Shown here: positions 11,570-22,400 of the stretch, piece by piece
Layout: each line of letters begins with the position of its first letter
Numbering within the stretch: position 1 is the stretch's first letter
The notes under the pieces: generated by a model
Told to the model about the DNA's origin: nothing
Databases searched by the model: none
The model's input: the letters and a program-made list of their open reading frames with translations, nothing else
Made by a program: the position numbers and the translations under genes
Assembly (NCBI GenBank): GCA_007258455.2
Contig: VDFB02000001.1
Span: forward strand, 18,499,461-18,563,460
Reading direction: 5' to 3'
DNA from: Sequoia sempervirens
Lineage: Eukaryota > Streptophyta > Pinopsida > Cupressales > Cupressaceae
Length of the DNA: 64,000 nt

Positions 11570-12368
11570 TTGTCAGATATTTCTTCCTTGAGCGAGGGAA
11601 ATTCAGGAAGAGAAGAGGAAAGCGAGACATGTAGTAGGTCTAAAAGAGGGAGATCAACTAGAGGTCAAAAGATTAGAAGAAAATTTTGTAAACACATGGA
11701 ATTTTTTCTTGCTGAAGGGGGGTCATGTTCTTATGATGATGAAAGCATAGGTGATGTTGAGGTGCCCTTGAGGTACAAAAATCTATGGAAATAATTGGTA
11801 CCTAAGGAACTTCATCCAATAAACACTAATTTTTTTGTCAATGAGAGGATATATTGCATACCACCATCGTCATTACATGGTTTGGGCCTATTTTGCATGG
11901 ATGGCATAAAGGTTTGCTATGAAAAATTTGCTGAATTGATGGAGTATGTCAGAACCTATTACAGTTACAAAGATTGGATGCAGCTAGTTTGATATACATG
12001 AAGTATGCATAGGTATGCACTTTCAACAAATTATATACAGCTAAAAGATAAGCATCAAAATAAAGGAGTGGATATGTACATTGATGGAAGGAAAAAAGCA
12101 TCAGGGAATATTGTAGGGTTTATAAACAGTACACAACTTGGGTCAGCAAATAAGCAACCCAATTGCATATTCGAGGCACGGAAGGGAAACCGTGTATTCG
12201 TATGTGTAATAAAATCAATAACTGCAGGGGAAGAGTTGCTAATCAATTACAATTTGAATCGCTTAGTTACAAACATAGTTACTAAAGGGGTGGTACATAC
12301 TATGTACCATTTTACCCAACCTCTAATTAATGACTCCAATATACCATTTTATTCTTATGTTTTTTCTC
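11570..12368 (+). pseudogene. divergent SET domain (first exon), three in-frame stops
   Basis: A single frame runs through three stop codons: TAA at 11,792 and TGA at 11,993 and 12,002. The N-terminal 70 residues are Ser, Glu and Arg rich. The SET signature then appears in order. SLHGLGLFCMDGIKVCYE matches the start of the domain, where a small residue and G-x-G precede the SAM-binding strand. IDGRKKASGNIVGFINST matches the D-G-x-x-x-G-N-x-x-x-F-x-N block. KQPNCIFEARKGNRVFV supplies the Asn-Cys of the usual N-H-S/C pocket (here PNC). SITAGEELLINYNLN matches the closing G-E-E-L-x-x-x-Y motif with its catalytic Tyr. There are no pre- or post-SET Cys clusters. A GTAAGT donor at 12,369 ends the exon, but the phase to the next acceptor does not fit cleanly, so decay or a different acceptor is likely. 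Confidence 0.7.
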
Positions 12369-13419
12369 GTAAGTCTAATGGTTTCATTTTGATAATAATT
12401 TTTTATATTTAATTTTTGTCACAACAGAACATTGATCGTACGGGGAAGTCTTCGGCCCAAAACATAGATTGCGATGCATCTTCAAGCGCTTCTACTTGAT
12501 AGGTTTACCTCATTGTAATTGTACAAATTAGATACAAGCAAAATTTTTTATTATTATTTTTTTTTCATAAGTTTATTGGGTTAATTTTGATAATTTTTTT
12601 AATATTCTTATTGCAGTTGATTGATCGGGGAAAGGCACCAATAGTAGATGAGAGCATCCATAGGAAGGTATAGTCAATATTATGTGATGATGACATCGCT
12701 TATTCAACAAACCCTCTCGATATGATAAGTAAGACCCACAAAACATGCAATGAAGAAATTCTTAAGTTGTTATTCATAGTGCCTCAAATAGATGAGAGAA
12801 GAGAGTGGGTTAAAATATTTACTAAGAGAGCACAAAACTTGCAAGTAAGCTGTCATGAGGTCTTTAATTATAACAGAAGTTCATTCATTTTTTTATATTT
12901 TGTACTATTTTATGTCATGAACTAAAATATGTGTTGTTTTTACAAGAGTTTTTGCGTCATCATGATGCTCCTAGCCATGATCAGGGTACTGCAAGTGCTA
13001 CCAAAGGAGTAGGGGTTAGTACAAGTGTCCATCCTGATATTCCTACATATACATCACATCAACTGACATCATCCATGCCTATATTGTTGTTTGAAATGTT
13101 GGCAACACATACCATGTAGGCATCCGTTATTGCACCCTTTGGCAGCAAACACATGCCAGAACATGTGTCAAGACATGTACCTGGGGATGCAAAGGCCACT
13201 AGTACTGGTGATGTTTTAGAAACATTTCTTGGATCTTCTCATATTACTAGTACAAGAACATTTCTAGTCACATTTGTGGTGACCGAGGATTCTGTTCCCA
13301 TAAAGATAGAGAAGGTCTCAGGTACTTTAAAATGTTTTAATTATTATTATATATAATCCAATTGAAATTTACTTATTGATCACTCTTTTTAGACTATTCA
13401 TCCCATGATCATTTTGTAG

Positions 13420-14175
13420 GAAATGATATTTTTTATAAACATCTAAGTGATATTACATTGGAGCTCTTTGTGCCCACTATACATACACGGTGGAATGCCC
13501 AAAATCAAGATTTAAAAGATGAGCTCATTAACCGTTTAGTTGTGCTATTCGGTGATAAACATTCAATTTAAACAAGGTCCTTAAGAAATTTGGTACCTAT
13601 CTAAAGTATGTGATAGATCAATATAGGTCACATTTAGAGAAGAACAAAAAGTACGAGTGTCCCCCCATGATTCCAAAGAGGGAGTGTAAGGACCTGGTGT
13701 CGAACAGAAACATGAAGGCTGAAAATAAAAAATGAAAGACACCACTGGGCGAAGGAAGGTATGTGATACTATAAAAAATGTAATTATATACTGATTAACC
13801 TTTCTTTTTACATAATCTAATGTATTTCAAACTTTTCATAGGTTTCCCAACACATCGAAGGCAACAAAGGCAAGACTAGAAAAACACCGGCAGCACAAAC
13901 TTGGCTCTGGTGGTTATATGAAATTAGCTACACAAATTGTAAGTATCAATAAATAAAATATTGCATCCAAATAATAAATTGAAAACAATTTTGGTTTTAT
14001 CACACCATAGAAGCGAAATTCATGATCTTATGCAAAAATGCAGGGCTTTGAATTCAATAGAGTTCCCACAGAAGAGGACCTAAATATTTCCTTCCAACAA
14101 GGCTATGGAGCTGTGGTTGAATGCCTATGAGTCTTGACTGGGAAAACAAAATCTTCCACTGCATCCAACGTGCAG
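13420..14175 (+). pseudogene. Transposase_24-like (En/Spm-type) region, frameshifted
   Basis: Three exon blocks (13,420-13,758, 13,842-13,938 and 14,044-14,175) have GT-AG borders. The first reads TRWNAQNQDLKDELINRL and FGDKHS. After a frameshift near 13,570 it continues KKFGTYLKYVIDQYRSHL and YECPPMIPKRE. The second block gives KARLEKHRQHKLGSGGYM. The third gives GFEFNRVPTEEDLNISF. The order of a W-rich helix, a helix with R-x-x-L before PP, and then H-x-L-G-x-G-G-Y is that of the plant Transposase_24 family (PF03004). These are En/Spm-associated proteins that are thought to act with, but lack, the catalytic domain. This match is from memory. A stop (TGA) lies near 13,732 and another near 14,130. 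Confidence 0.5.
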
Positions 14176-14391
14176 GTAAATAAACTCAATAATGTTTATT
14201 TAAAATTTAATACTTGTGGAATCTATTCAATACTAGTTTCCACCATAAAGTAATTATATGCCTATTTGTTTCAGACATACAAGCAGTGATAATACTACAC
14301 AACATTGGAATGCAACCTGGTGAGGGTGGAGCACAACTTATAGATGAAGGTCATGGTGTGCATCCCGATACTGGATGTATTCATGTGCTAT

Positions 14392-14890
14392 AGAAAACGT
14401 AGTATGGATTAATACAATTAAACATCTTTAATTGCAATTGGTGTATTAATTAATGTATCCTTTCGTGTTTCAAATTTAGAGCATGTAGAGTGTGATCAAC
14501 ATGTTGAGCATGATCAAGCTAGAGAAGATCAGGAAGATGATGTGGCCCCATCGGGTAAAGAGGACCACTCTAATGTTCTTTTAAACATATTTAATTGCAA
14601 TTGGTGTATTAATTAATGTAACCTTTCATGTTTCAACTTTAGAGCATGTAGATCATGATCAACGTGTTGAGAATGATTAGGCTAGAGAAGATCAGGAACA
14701 TGATGTGGCCCCATCAGGTAAAGATGACCACTCTAATGTTCTTTTAAACATATTTAATTTCAATTGGTGTATTAATTAATGTAACCTTTCATGTTTCAAC
14801 TATAGATCAACATTTAGAGGTTGTTTAACATGTTGAGCATGAGTCTATAAGAGAAGTTCAGGAACATGATGTACCCATCAAGCAAAGAGA
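14392..14890 (+). repeat. three tandem 163-bp exon-intron units
   Basis: Exon starts after TTTAG or ATAG at 14,480, 14,643 and 14,806 are exactly 163 bases apart. Each unit holds a 75-nt exon (25 codons) and an 88-nt intron. The first exon encodes an acidic, His-rich peptide, HVECDQHVEHDQAREDQ followed by EDDVAPS. The second reads HVDHDQRVEND and, after a stop, AREDQEHDVAPS. The third is more diverged. The introns share TTTTAAACATATTTAATT and TGGTGTATTAATTAATGTA. Because the exon is a multiple of three, each duplication would lengthen the protein without shifting the frame. Confidence 0.8.
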
Positions 14891-15104
14891 ACCACTCTAA
14901 TGTTATTTTAATTGATGAAATACTTGCAACAATAATAATAAAAACATATGTATCAATTTAACATTTCTTTGTTATTGCAGGATACCCCCCATGCAGTGAC
15001 ATCCGTGTAGTGAGCACATGACTAGGCGTACATTAAGATAGCGAGCAGAGGGTAGAACAACTAAAGGGGGGATAGATGATTTAGAAAATGATACTCCAGT
15101 TTAG

Positions 15105-15667
15105 ATTTTTTTAGCTTTAGAAAAGAAACAAAAAAAAAAGTGATTGTAATCATATCATGACAACCATATTTTTGATAATATGTAAAAACTGAAAGAATGA
15201 ATGTTATATTTTATTAATGGATGAATGAATGATTAATGTTATATGATTAGGTATGGGGAATTGAGAGTGATGTGAGGGGGGGGAAGGGGCCAAATGAGCT
15301 TCCACTATTACATGGTTGGCCCTATTAAGTAGAGAATATTAAACTATTCTCAAAACAAAGAGAATCTAAATAAGGTAATGCACTTTTCAATATAAGAAAT
15401 GCATCATTTGAAGGATCAAAACAATATGCAAAGATAAAAGAAAGTGCTAAATTTTCACTATGGTTGCAGAAAAATGATTCATTATACCCTGAATACATGC
15501 TTTGCATCATAATTTGAAGTCGTTTCCATTCCAATGTTCTGAGTTTAGTTTTTTTGTATAGCTTTGTATGAATACCACATTGTGTTGTGTGTGGATTTGG
15601 TTGTAAAGCTTTGTTTCTTCTGTTTTTAGTGGTGACATAACTCTAAAATTTGACTTTTGTGCATAAC
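15105..15667. other. noncoding spacer, no feature recognised
   Basis: AT-rich sequence with a G-run at 15,277-15,284. The minus-strand ORFs at 15,325-15,534 and 15,507-15,764 show no domain. The second overlaps the RPN8 exon on the other strand and is a shadow. Confidence 0.5.
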
Positions 15668-15793
15668 AAGTTAGTTGAAAAATTGATAGCTCTGAAGGGT
15701 TTAGAGGCTCGATTGAGATAGATACAGGGATATTTGGATCTTGTTGTTGATGGGAGGCTTCCACTTAACCATGAAATTTTTTACCATCTACAG
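15668..15793 (+). pseudogene. single exon of proteasome subunit RPN8 (PSMD7/Mov34), captured
   Basis: The plus-strand frame reads KLVEKLIALKGLEARLR, then a TAG stop, then [20 protein letters not shown] and YHLQ. This matches the C-terminal helical part, just after the MPN domain, of the 26S proteasome lid subunit RPN8, where the family has KLTALKGLDARL followed by YLDLV, LPLNHEI and YHLQ. The stop replaces the Glu codon (GAG to TAG). The exon ends CAG with a GT donor directly after (15,794), at the point where I expect the plant gene to have an intron. No other RPN8 exon lies nearby, so this is a genomic fragment, not a gene or a processed copy. RPN8 pairs with RPN11 in the proteasome lid. 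Confidence 0.8.
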
Positions 15794-16200
15794 GTATGCA
15801 AAAATTTCTCTACTTACATTCATTCTTGATCATAAATGTTCAAAATGATATTAATGCTTCAAAATTAAGATTTGTTTCATTGTTATAATGATCAAAATGT
15901 TATAATTTTCTATACATTCAAGCATTCTCTTGCCCCCTACCCTTTACTCTCTCCCTTGTCCTTTTAAGAATTTTCTTTGTCATAAAAGATTCACATTTTT
16001 GTCTCATTTACACAAATTTATCTGAAGCTCTAGGAGTGAATAAATTAACATATGCAAAAGATGATGGATTATGTCTAATAAAATTTTCATCTTATAGCTA
16101 ATTAAATCCTTAATATTTGAATAGTTTAGAGATCGAATAATTCATATATATGCATGTGTAGCAATAAGGGAGCACTGGTATTTCTTGGAATTGCATTTAG

Positions 16201-16688
16201 GGAATTGTTTTCTCTTATACCTACCCTCGGCTAGACATGGATGCATATAATATTGGTTTCTAGGTTTTTTCTGTAAGTAGTTAATTTCATAGAGGAAGAC
16301 TAAAATCTTCTTAATGTCCTGCCAGGTGTGAAAGTATATGAATCACTTGCTGAAGGCACCATTTTGTATTCATCCAAAAATTGGTTTCTTCTTTTTTTTT
16401 GTTTCTTGCATGCATCTTTTTTAGGCTCTAGAGATGTAGCTTGACTCTTTCCTTTGTAATTTTCATCTATTTTGATGATTACAGTAGTTTTTCCTTATAA
16501 TTTTTTATGTAGATCTGTTTGTAACCTTATTTTCTACCAATCAATTTGCAAACCAGTCACATATTAAGGACCATTTCACTAACTTGTAGTCATCCATTAC
16601 TTCATATGTTGTAGGTTGTGTCTATGTGCCAATAAATCCTGATGATTGTGAGAACTTTAATCCTACAAGTGTACCCACTCTTTCTCAA
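16201..16688 (+). pseudogene. three exons of DNA primase small subunit (PRIM1), captured
   Basis: Three exons follow in order. Exon 1 (16,201-16,242) reads GIVFSYTYPRLDMD. Exon 2 (16,326-16,383) reads V, a TGA stop, then KYMNHLLKAPFCIHPKIG. Exon 3 (16,615-16,688) reads CVYVPINPDDCENFNPT and SVPTLSQ. This is the conserved C-terminal part of the eukaryotic primase small subunit, where the family has YPRLD, NHLLKxPFxVHPKTG, VPID and FDPxxVPT. Acceptors precede each exon. Donors follow exons 2 and 3 as GT. Exon 1 is followed by GC, either a rare GC donor or a mutated GT. Joined lengths of 58 and 74 nt keep the frame. Catalytic residues lie upstream in the family and are absent. No flanking primase exons are seen. 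Confidence 0.8.
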
Positions 16689-17122
16689 GTAAAAGTATTA
16701 GCTTATTTTATAGTACTTTAAATGGTTAATTGGAGGTGCTTCTTTAGATCTGAGATAGTTAAACCCTGGATTAAAATATGGTATTAGATGGGCAGTATAA
16801 TGATAAAATTGAGGTCCATTGAACACAAGCTCTATTCTCTTGACACTGCTCAACATTTTCCTCACACATTTTCTCGTCAATCGAGATGTTTCTTATCTCC
16901 TTCCCTTGTTAGCCCTTGGTTGTTCTAAAGTGTAATGCTTTTTCTATACATCTTGCAGTTTGTATGTATGATTAGTTGTCTCTTATGAAGCATGGATAAC
17001 CTTTCATGGAATATTTGTTGTGACTAGACAATTGCCAAATGTGTAAGAATAATCATTTAATTTGTATGGAAGTAAGTCTTTTTCATATTATTTGACTTGG
17101 TATTGTAAAATTGTCTTTGTAG
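16689..17122. other. intron-like spacer between captured fragments
   Basis: T-rich plus-strand sequence with no long ORF. A short frame near 16,732 reads CFFRSEIVKPW, which is faintly like a later primase exon but too weak to call. Confidence 0.4.
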
Positions 17123-17159
17123 GATTCTCTAGGGGGGAACAACAGAACTGTGATGATAG
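17123..17159 (+). pseudogene. kinesin motor-domain exon fragment, captured
   Basis: After an acceptor, TCTTTGTAG, the frame reads DSLGGNNRTVMI before a GT donor at 17,160. DSLGGN-x-x-T-x-M is the near-invariant loop of the kinesin motor domain that precedes the conserved ISP motif. The piece is only 12 codons long, so the call depends on one motif, but its placement between splice sites and next to two other gene fragments supports it. Kinesins move along microtubules; this piece cannot. Confidence 0.5.
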
Positions 17160-17424
17160 GTAGATTTGTAAAACACCATAAATCATTTGGCATTATCAAT
17201 ATATTGCTTATAGAATAATCTATGCAAGTAGAATGGAATGTGCAATGAAAATTGGTCTCAAATTCAAATATGAATATAAGTACATTACACAAGAAGATGG
17301 TATCTATTCTATGATTTAAAGAACCCAAAAATAAGAAAATTAATAGGTTACATCTATTTACTTACTCTTAGACACTTTTTTAATTAGCGAGACCCTCAAA
17401 ATGTCTTGTTGATAACCAACAGTG
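17160..17424. other. spacer, no feature recognised
   Basis: The minus-strand ORF at 17,083-17,328 has no recognisable domain and lies across the kinesin-like exon on the other strand. Confidence 0.4.
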
Positions 17425-18135
17425 TTCAAAACTTTTGAAGAGGTCAGATCAGTGTGACATTGGATATGTCTCGCCAATGAAACTCATCGACAAGACATGG
17501 ACTATTAGAGTGAGTTTTCTATCCTGTGTTGATGATTGATCTCTCACTGATGGGTTAGGCTATGGTGGTTATTGCCAAGAGTCTCCGTAATGACATGGTG
17601 TAGGTCTATTTAAAACTCCTAAAGAGGTCAGATCGGTGTGACATTGAATCTTTCTTGTCGACGAAATTCATCAACAAGACATGGACTATCATAGTGAGTT
17701 TTCTATCCTGTGCTAATGATTGATCTCTCACCGATGGGTTGGCTTCGGTGGTCATCACCAAGAGTCTCCACAATGATAGGTCTATTTAAAACTCTTGCAG
17801 AGGTTAGATCGGTGTGACATTAGATCTGTCTTGCCAAGAGAAGTCATCAACAAGACATGGACTATCGGAGTGGGTTTTCTATCCTACTCCAATGATTGAT
17901 CTCTCACCGATGGGTTGGCTTTAATGGTCATCACCAAGAGTCTCCACGATGACATGGTGTAGGTCTATTTAAAATTCCTGTAGAGGTCATATCAATGTGA
18001 CATTGGATCTATCTTGTCAACGGAAGTCATCGGCAAGACATGTACTATCAGAGTGTTTTCTCTCATGTGCCAATGATTGATCTCTCACTGATGGGTTGGC
18101 TTCATTGGTCATCACTAAGAGTCTTCACGATGGTA
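17425..18135 (+). repeat. about 180-bp tandem repeat, four copies
   Basis: AGGTCAGATC or a near match begins at 17,441, 17,625, 17,801 and 17,983, giving periods of 184, 176 and 182. Other shared words are GACAAGACATGGACTATC, TTGATCTCTCACCGATGGG, CACCAAGAGTCTCCA and GGTGTAGGTCTATTTAAAA. Copies differ by several percent and small indels. The array sits just inside a candidate transposon terminus and may be a subterminal repeat region. Confidence 0.85.
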
Positions 18136-18578
18136 CATTTCAATGAATATTAAAAAAAAAAATTGCATTGTTTCATCACAATTTCGACGAAGGAAACTAA
18201 TGAATCATCAAAAAGGTTTGACGAGGTTGCTATAGCTACAATGAAAGCTTCATCATAATTACTTTCCCATTTCATTAAAATGGTGACAAACTTCCAGTGT
18301 CGTTTTAATGCTTTGGAAGAGCAATTGCAATTATGCTTTGGCTATAATTTGTCGGTGGATACACAGAGTTGTCGTCGATATTTTGATGAACAACAAAGCC
18401 ATTTTATGATGCCAACGACCAATGAATTTGGGTTGCTATTTTGACATTTAATTCTTCATCTCAATTTTGACAAAAAATTTGAGACAAAAATTATTTTAGT
18501 AGTTTGTCAATTATCCAACAAAGGTGTGTCACAAGACCGACGAAAGTTTGTCAGAAAATTGAGTCAAATTCAGTAGTG
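18136..18578 (+). mobile_element. possible CACTA-type transposon right end
   Basis: The sequence contains several CGACGAA, TTGACAAA and TTTGTCAG words in both orientations, and ends CAAATTCAGTAGTG at 18,578. Read from the other strand, this begins CACTACTGAATTTGACTC, the style of plant CACTA ends (CACTA, then short inverted GACGAAA-type motifs). The first three bases outside are TGA, which would be the 3-bp target duplication. I did not find a matching CACTACTGAAT start to the left in the window, so the element's other end is missing, mutated or elsewhere. The Transposase_24-like pseudogene upstream fits such an element. Confidence 0.4.
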
Positions 18579-19484
18579 TGAATTAAACACACACTAACTT
18601 TTCTGTCATGTCCCTAGTCCCTACTCCTCGGATCTCTGTCCATGAAGTTCCTTCACATCTTCATCATTTCAAATGACCATCGGAGAATTTCATCCTGCCT
18701 CCTGGGTCCCGACCCTCTAGTTGTCGCGATGACCTTATAGAAGGCAAGCTCTGGCATCCTTACTCTCACCAGGCTCTGCCCATCAAGATTTTGTCCCATC
18801 TCATCCAATTCAAAAGGAAGAACACATTCATATTTTTGACCTTCGGTACCCACCCTTTGAATCACTGAGATAAACTTGAGATAAACCTAGTGGTGAGACT
18901 CAATGTTGAGTCCAGCTCGCTGGACTTTCACATAGCAACTGCCAATCTACACAGTGAAACCTCGACCACATCCTGCGCCTTGAGACCTGAATGCTTTTAA
19001 GTTTAAAGTTATGTTGGCCATCCTTTGACCTCCTAGTTCCAAGACCCTAGAATTCTGACCCCAAAATTTCCTTCATCCCTAGCCATTCTAAATAGCAAAA
19101 GCCTTGATGACTTTTCAGTCTCATATCTCTAGTGCCTCAAAAGTGATCTAAATTACCTTCTAATTGAAAACCAATCTCGACCCATGTGCTCAAATTTAAC
19201 CCTCTCCTACATGAGCCTTTGAAACCAAAAAAAAATTAAGTTTGGAGAAATCAAATAGGTTGCCCTACACTATTCGCCCTTTAAAATAATGTCCCTGCTA
19301 GGGAAGTGCGGTCCCCTAGGCCCAGTTGTCAAAAATCACTCCAAAAAATGACAAATGACATCTCGAAGTAAAGATTTGATTTCATTAATCATATCTTATC
19401 TAATTGGATTTCTTCCATGGGATTTTGACTAATGTTAATGCTCTCACAATTGGTTGTACTCATTATGCCTTATTTGTAGGATAT
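18579..19484 (+). mobile_element. retroelement leader or LTR-like region
   Basis: GC-richer, C-rich plus-strand sequence without a long plus-strand ORF. It resembles in composition the region at 6,961-7,859 and leads into the broken ORF at 19,485. A T-rich stretch ending TTTGTAG lies just before the ATG, so the start may sit at an exon edge. The 70-codon minus-strand ORF at 18,653-18,865 has no known domain. No LTR pair could be established. Confidence 0.35.
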
Positions 19485-22400
19485 ATGGAATCGAGTGCAG
19501 GACCCTCAAGGACCGCTGCAAAGAAGGACAAAGGGAAGAGAGTGGGAAAGAATCCTCATGGAAAGGAGGACAAAGACCAAGTGAAGTACTAGCTCTAGGG
19601 TGAGCCTTTTCATTCAAAAATCATCATAGATTGGAAAGAAATTACAGACAACAATATTGGCCATGTCGATATTGATGAGTTCAAGCAAAGGGTTAGAATC
19701 CACCCCAAGACCGATAATGCCAAATTGATCAGAAAAAGTGGAATTGCAAAAGCTGGAGGTTTTCACCCATCCCTCATAGCCCCTGGATTGGTCATCGCTT
19801 ATTGGCAGGCCTACCAGCCACAAACACGAACCATTATTGATAGGGACAGAAACATTCTTGCTGACATGTCGGGTGAGGCAATTACTAAAATTTTTCACAT
19901 CCCCACCTTTGGGGAGATGGAGATGCCCACCATGAAGGAAGCAAAATCAACATGGGATGAGGACTCGATGGGCTACAAGAATCTAATAAATCGGTACTAG
20001 CTCAAAGAGAAAAAGGGCAGTGCTACAAAGGTTCCTCAAGAAGTCTTCCGCGGTGACTTCTATGAGGACTACCATGACTTGGTCACCATGTTGAGAAGGG
20101 TGATGGGTCTCCCTGTTACTGCCTACTTTTAGGAATGGATGGTGTATTTCATAGAGAAGATCCTCTGTAGGGATGAAGACCTCACAACAAAAGCTTCATT
20201 CTACTGCGGAGGCATAATAAGCAACTACTTCCATGAGTAGTTCATGAATGTCAAGAAAACCTCCAAGTTCTATATGATGTCCTATCTCATGTACTTACTA
20301 GATGAGCGGAGGAAATATAGTGGATTGTTTGGTGCACCCGATGAGGAGGCGAGGTGAAGATTTAAGGTCTATGATAGGATATCCCCAACACTAGTTCAGG
20401 AACTTCAAGAAAGAGTATTGCAGGGTAAACGACACCTTAACCAGCCACATTATTAGGTTGTTTGGAGGGTATTTTGAGAGAAGTGTCTCTCATAGTGTTC
20501 GGGCTTTCTTAAAGCAATATGCCTTCTTATTCATACAATACGCCAAATTCACATATATTCGTGTTCAGGGTTTCACAAAAAGGTCGAATAAGCTTCCTGA
20601 TACCCTAATGACCGAATCACATTGTTAGAGCTCCCCCAATAGTTGCAACATGTGCATTTAGTCCTTGGTAGTAGATATTTGGTAGGGATCCCTTATCCCT
20701 TATCCTTCGGCCAAGGAATGTACAAATTACAAGCTTCCTAGTACGCTGGGAATTCTAAGAAGAAATTGGCGAAGTACCATTTTTGCCAACACATTGCTCA
20801 CCCATGGGTGGACCCACATGGGCATGTGAGGAAGGCACTAGGACTAGGGTACACACATTTGCATCATGTTGAAGATTTATAGGTAGATTGCTAGGATGAC
20901 AAGGAAGTGTGCACAAGACATTACATGTGGATGACTGTGTACTTCATGAGGAATGTGCAACTATTTCCCATACCATATTAGGTCGAATAGGATGAGACCA
21001 CCATCATGGAACCCAGATATAACATAGTCTCTAACTTGTTGTTGCCAACAATAGATTAGGATGAGCAGGAAGTCGATGACCTCGATATTATAACCAAGCC
21101 AATTGTGGCTCATACTGAAGAATGGGTTAATGGATGAGTAGCACGATTAAAGCAACAGGGGGTTGTCCTAACATATGATAGGCTCAAGAGTGATCCTAGT
21201 GCTACAGAAGATGTCACTACTACCACTTCAATAGGAGGGACATCCAAATCTGCTCCACTCATAAGGTCAAAAAAGGGGAAAGGGATTGTGGTGAAACAGT
21301 CACCAAATCCCAAGGTTTATTCAAGAAAGGATTCAAGAGGCTCACCCTCTAAGAGGCCCAAACATATGGGAAGCACTGTGAAGTAGCCAACAATTCAAGA
21401 AGGTCCACTTCAGGAGGGTGAGGAAGGGAAAATAGATCAGCCAAAACCTCCTCCAGCCCTCCCTATCTCTGCCAGCCTTCCATTTGTTTCCCTGGCCATG
21501 GTCACCACATCCCCACCTATGGTGGACTTCTCAGTCCATCTCACCTCTTGTCCCCCATCTGAGCCCATAATAGTGGTTGACTCTTCCTCCACCATAACTA
21601 CTCCACTTTCCTCTGCCGCCATGTCACCTACTACATTGCTTCCACTGGCAGCAACAACAATACCAATTCCCACATTCGCATTTTCAAAGGCTTTCTTGTG
21701 GAACATGTAGAATGTCCCCTCTAAGATTTCCCAGATCCTTTTGGATCCCACCATCCAAGCTGCCTTAGCATAAGTCCTTGCCAGTGCTATGCCTTCAAAA
21801 CCTCCAATAGGTCCACCAACAATAGAGGAAAGAATGTTAATTTTTGAAGAATGAAACAAGTCACAGAAAGAAGCTTCGAAGGTAGTGGAGGAGAAATCCG
21901 ATGAGTATGATGAGCACCCAGAATATGAGCATTGAAAAATTAACAGGGTGGTTTGCGAAGAAGAAGAAATAGGGTCTTTTGAAAGTGGAGATGAAGAGGA
22001 GGGTACAAGTGGTAGAATTATTGTACAAACATTCGATGATGATTTCGAGGAGGAAATGGCCTGATAATTGATGGATGATCAGTAAGAGGCAGAAAGGTCA
22101 CCTCCCAAAGGAGAATAACAAGAAGGTGGAAGGGCAACAAAAGATGTGGAACTCCCTATAGGGGAGCAGCAGGAGGATGTGCCACCTCCTTATGGAGAAG
22201 AAAGAAATGGAGAGGAAGACAAGCCCAAGGAGCATGTGCACAAGGACAAACAAGTTGAAGAAAGGAAAGAGAAAGAAATTCAGAAAGAAGAAAGTCCCCA
22301 GGGGGAAATTGCCTACTAATCCTCCCATCAAAAGCCTCATGTTCGTCCAAGACTCCAATGAGGAAGAAAGAAACAACACTAAAATGGAAGAAAGGGCTCC

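Larger units (their letters stand above)
11570..15104 (+). pseudogene. multi-exon SET / Transposase_24-like pseudogene
   Basis: At least seven exon-like blocks on the plus strand are separated by short introns with GT-AG borders. Donors are visible at 12,369, 12,844, 13,321, 13,759, 13,939, 14,176 and 14,555, and acceptors end at 12,427, 12,617, 13,419, 13,841, 14,043 and 14,479. The order is an acidic and basic N-terminus, a divergent SET domain, a low-complexity middle, a Transposase_24-like region, acidic repeat exons and a basic C-terminal exon ending with TAG at 15,102-15,104. At least three in-frame stops break the SET part (11,792, 11,993 and 12,002), with further stops and a frameshift downstream. 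The first exon shows no convincing ATG, so the 5' end is unknown. Known SET proteins methylate lysines; whether this gene ever worked as one protein is inference, and two adjacent genes remain possible. Confidence 0.6.

Noticed and set aside
16732..16790. Possible fourth primase exon (CFFRSEIVKPW)
   Set aside because: The resemblance to the primase C-terminus is weak and no convincing splice sites frame it.
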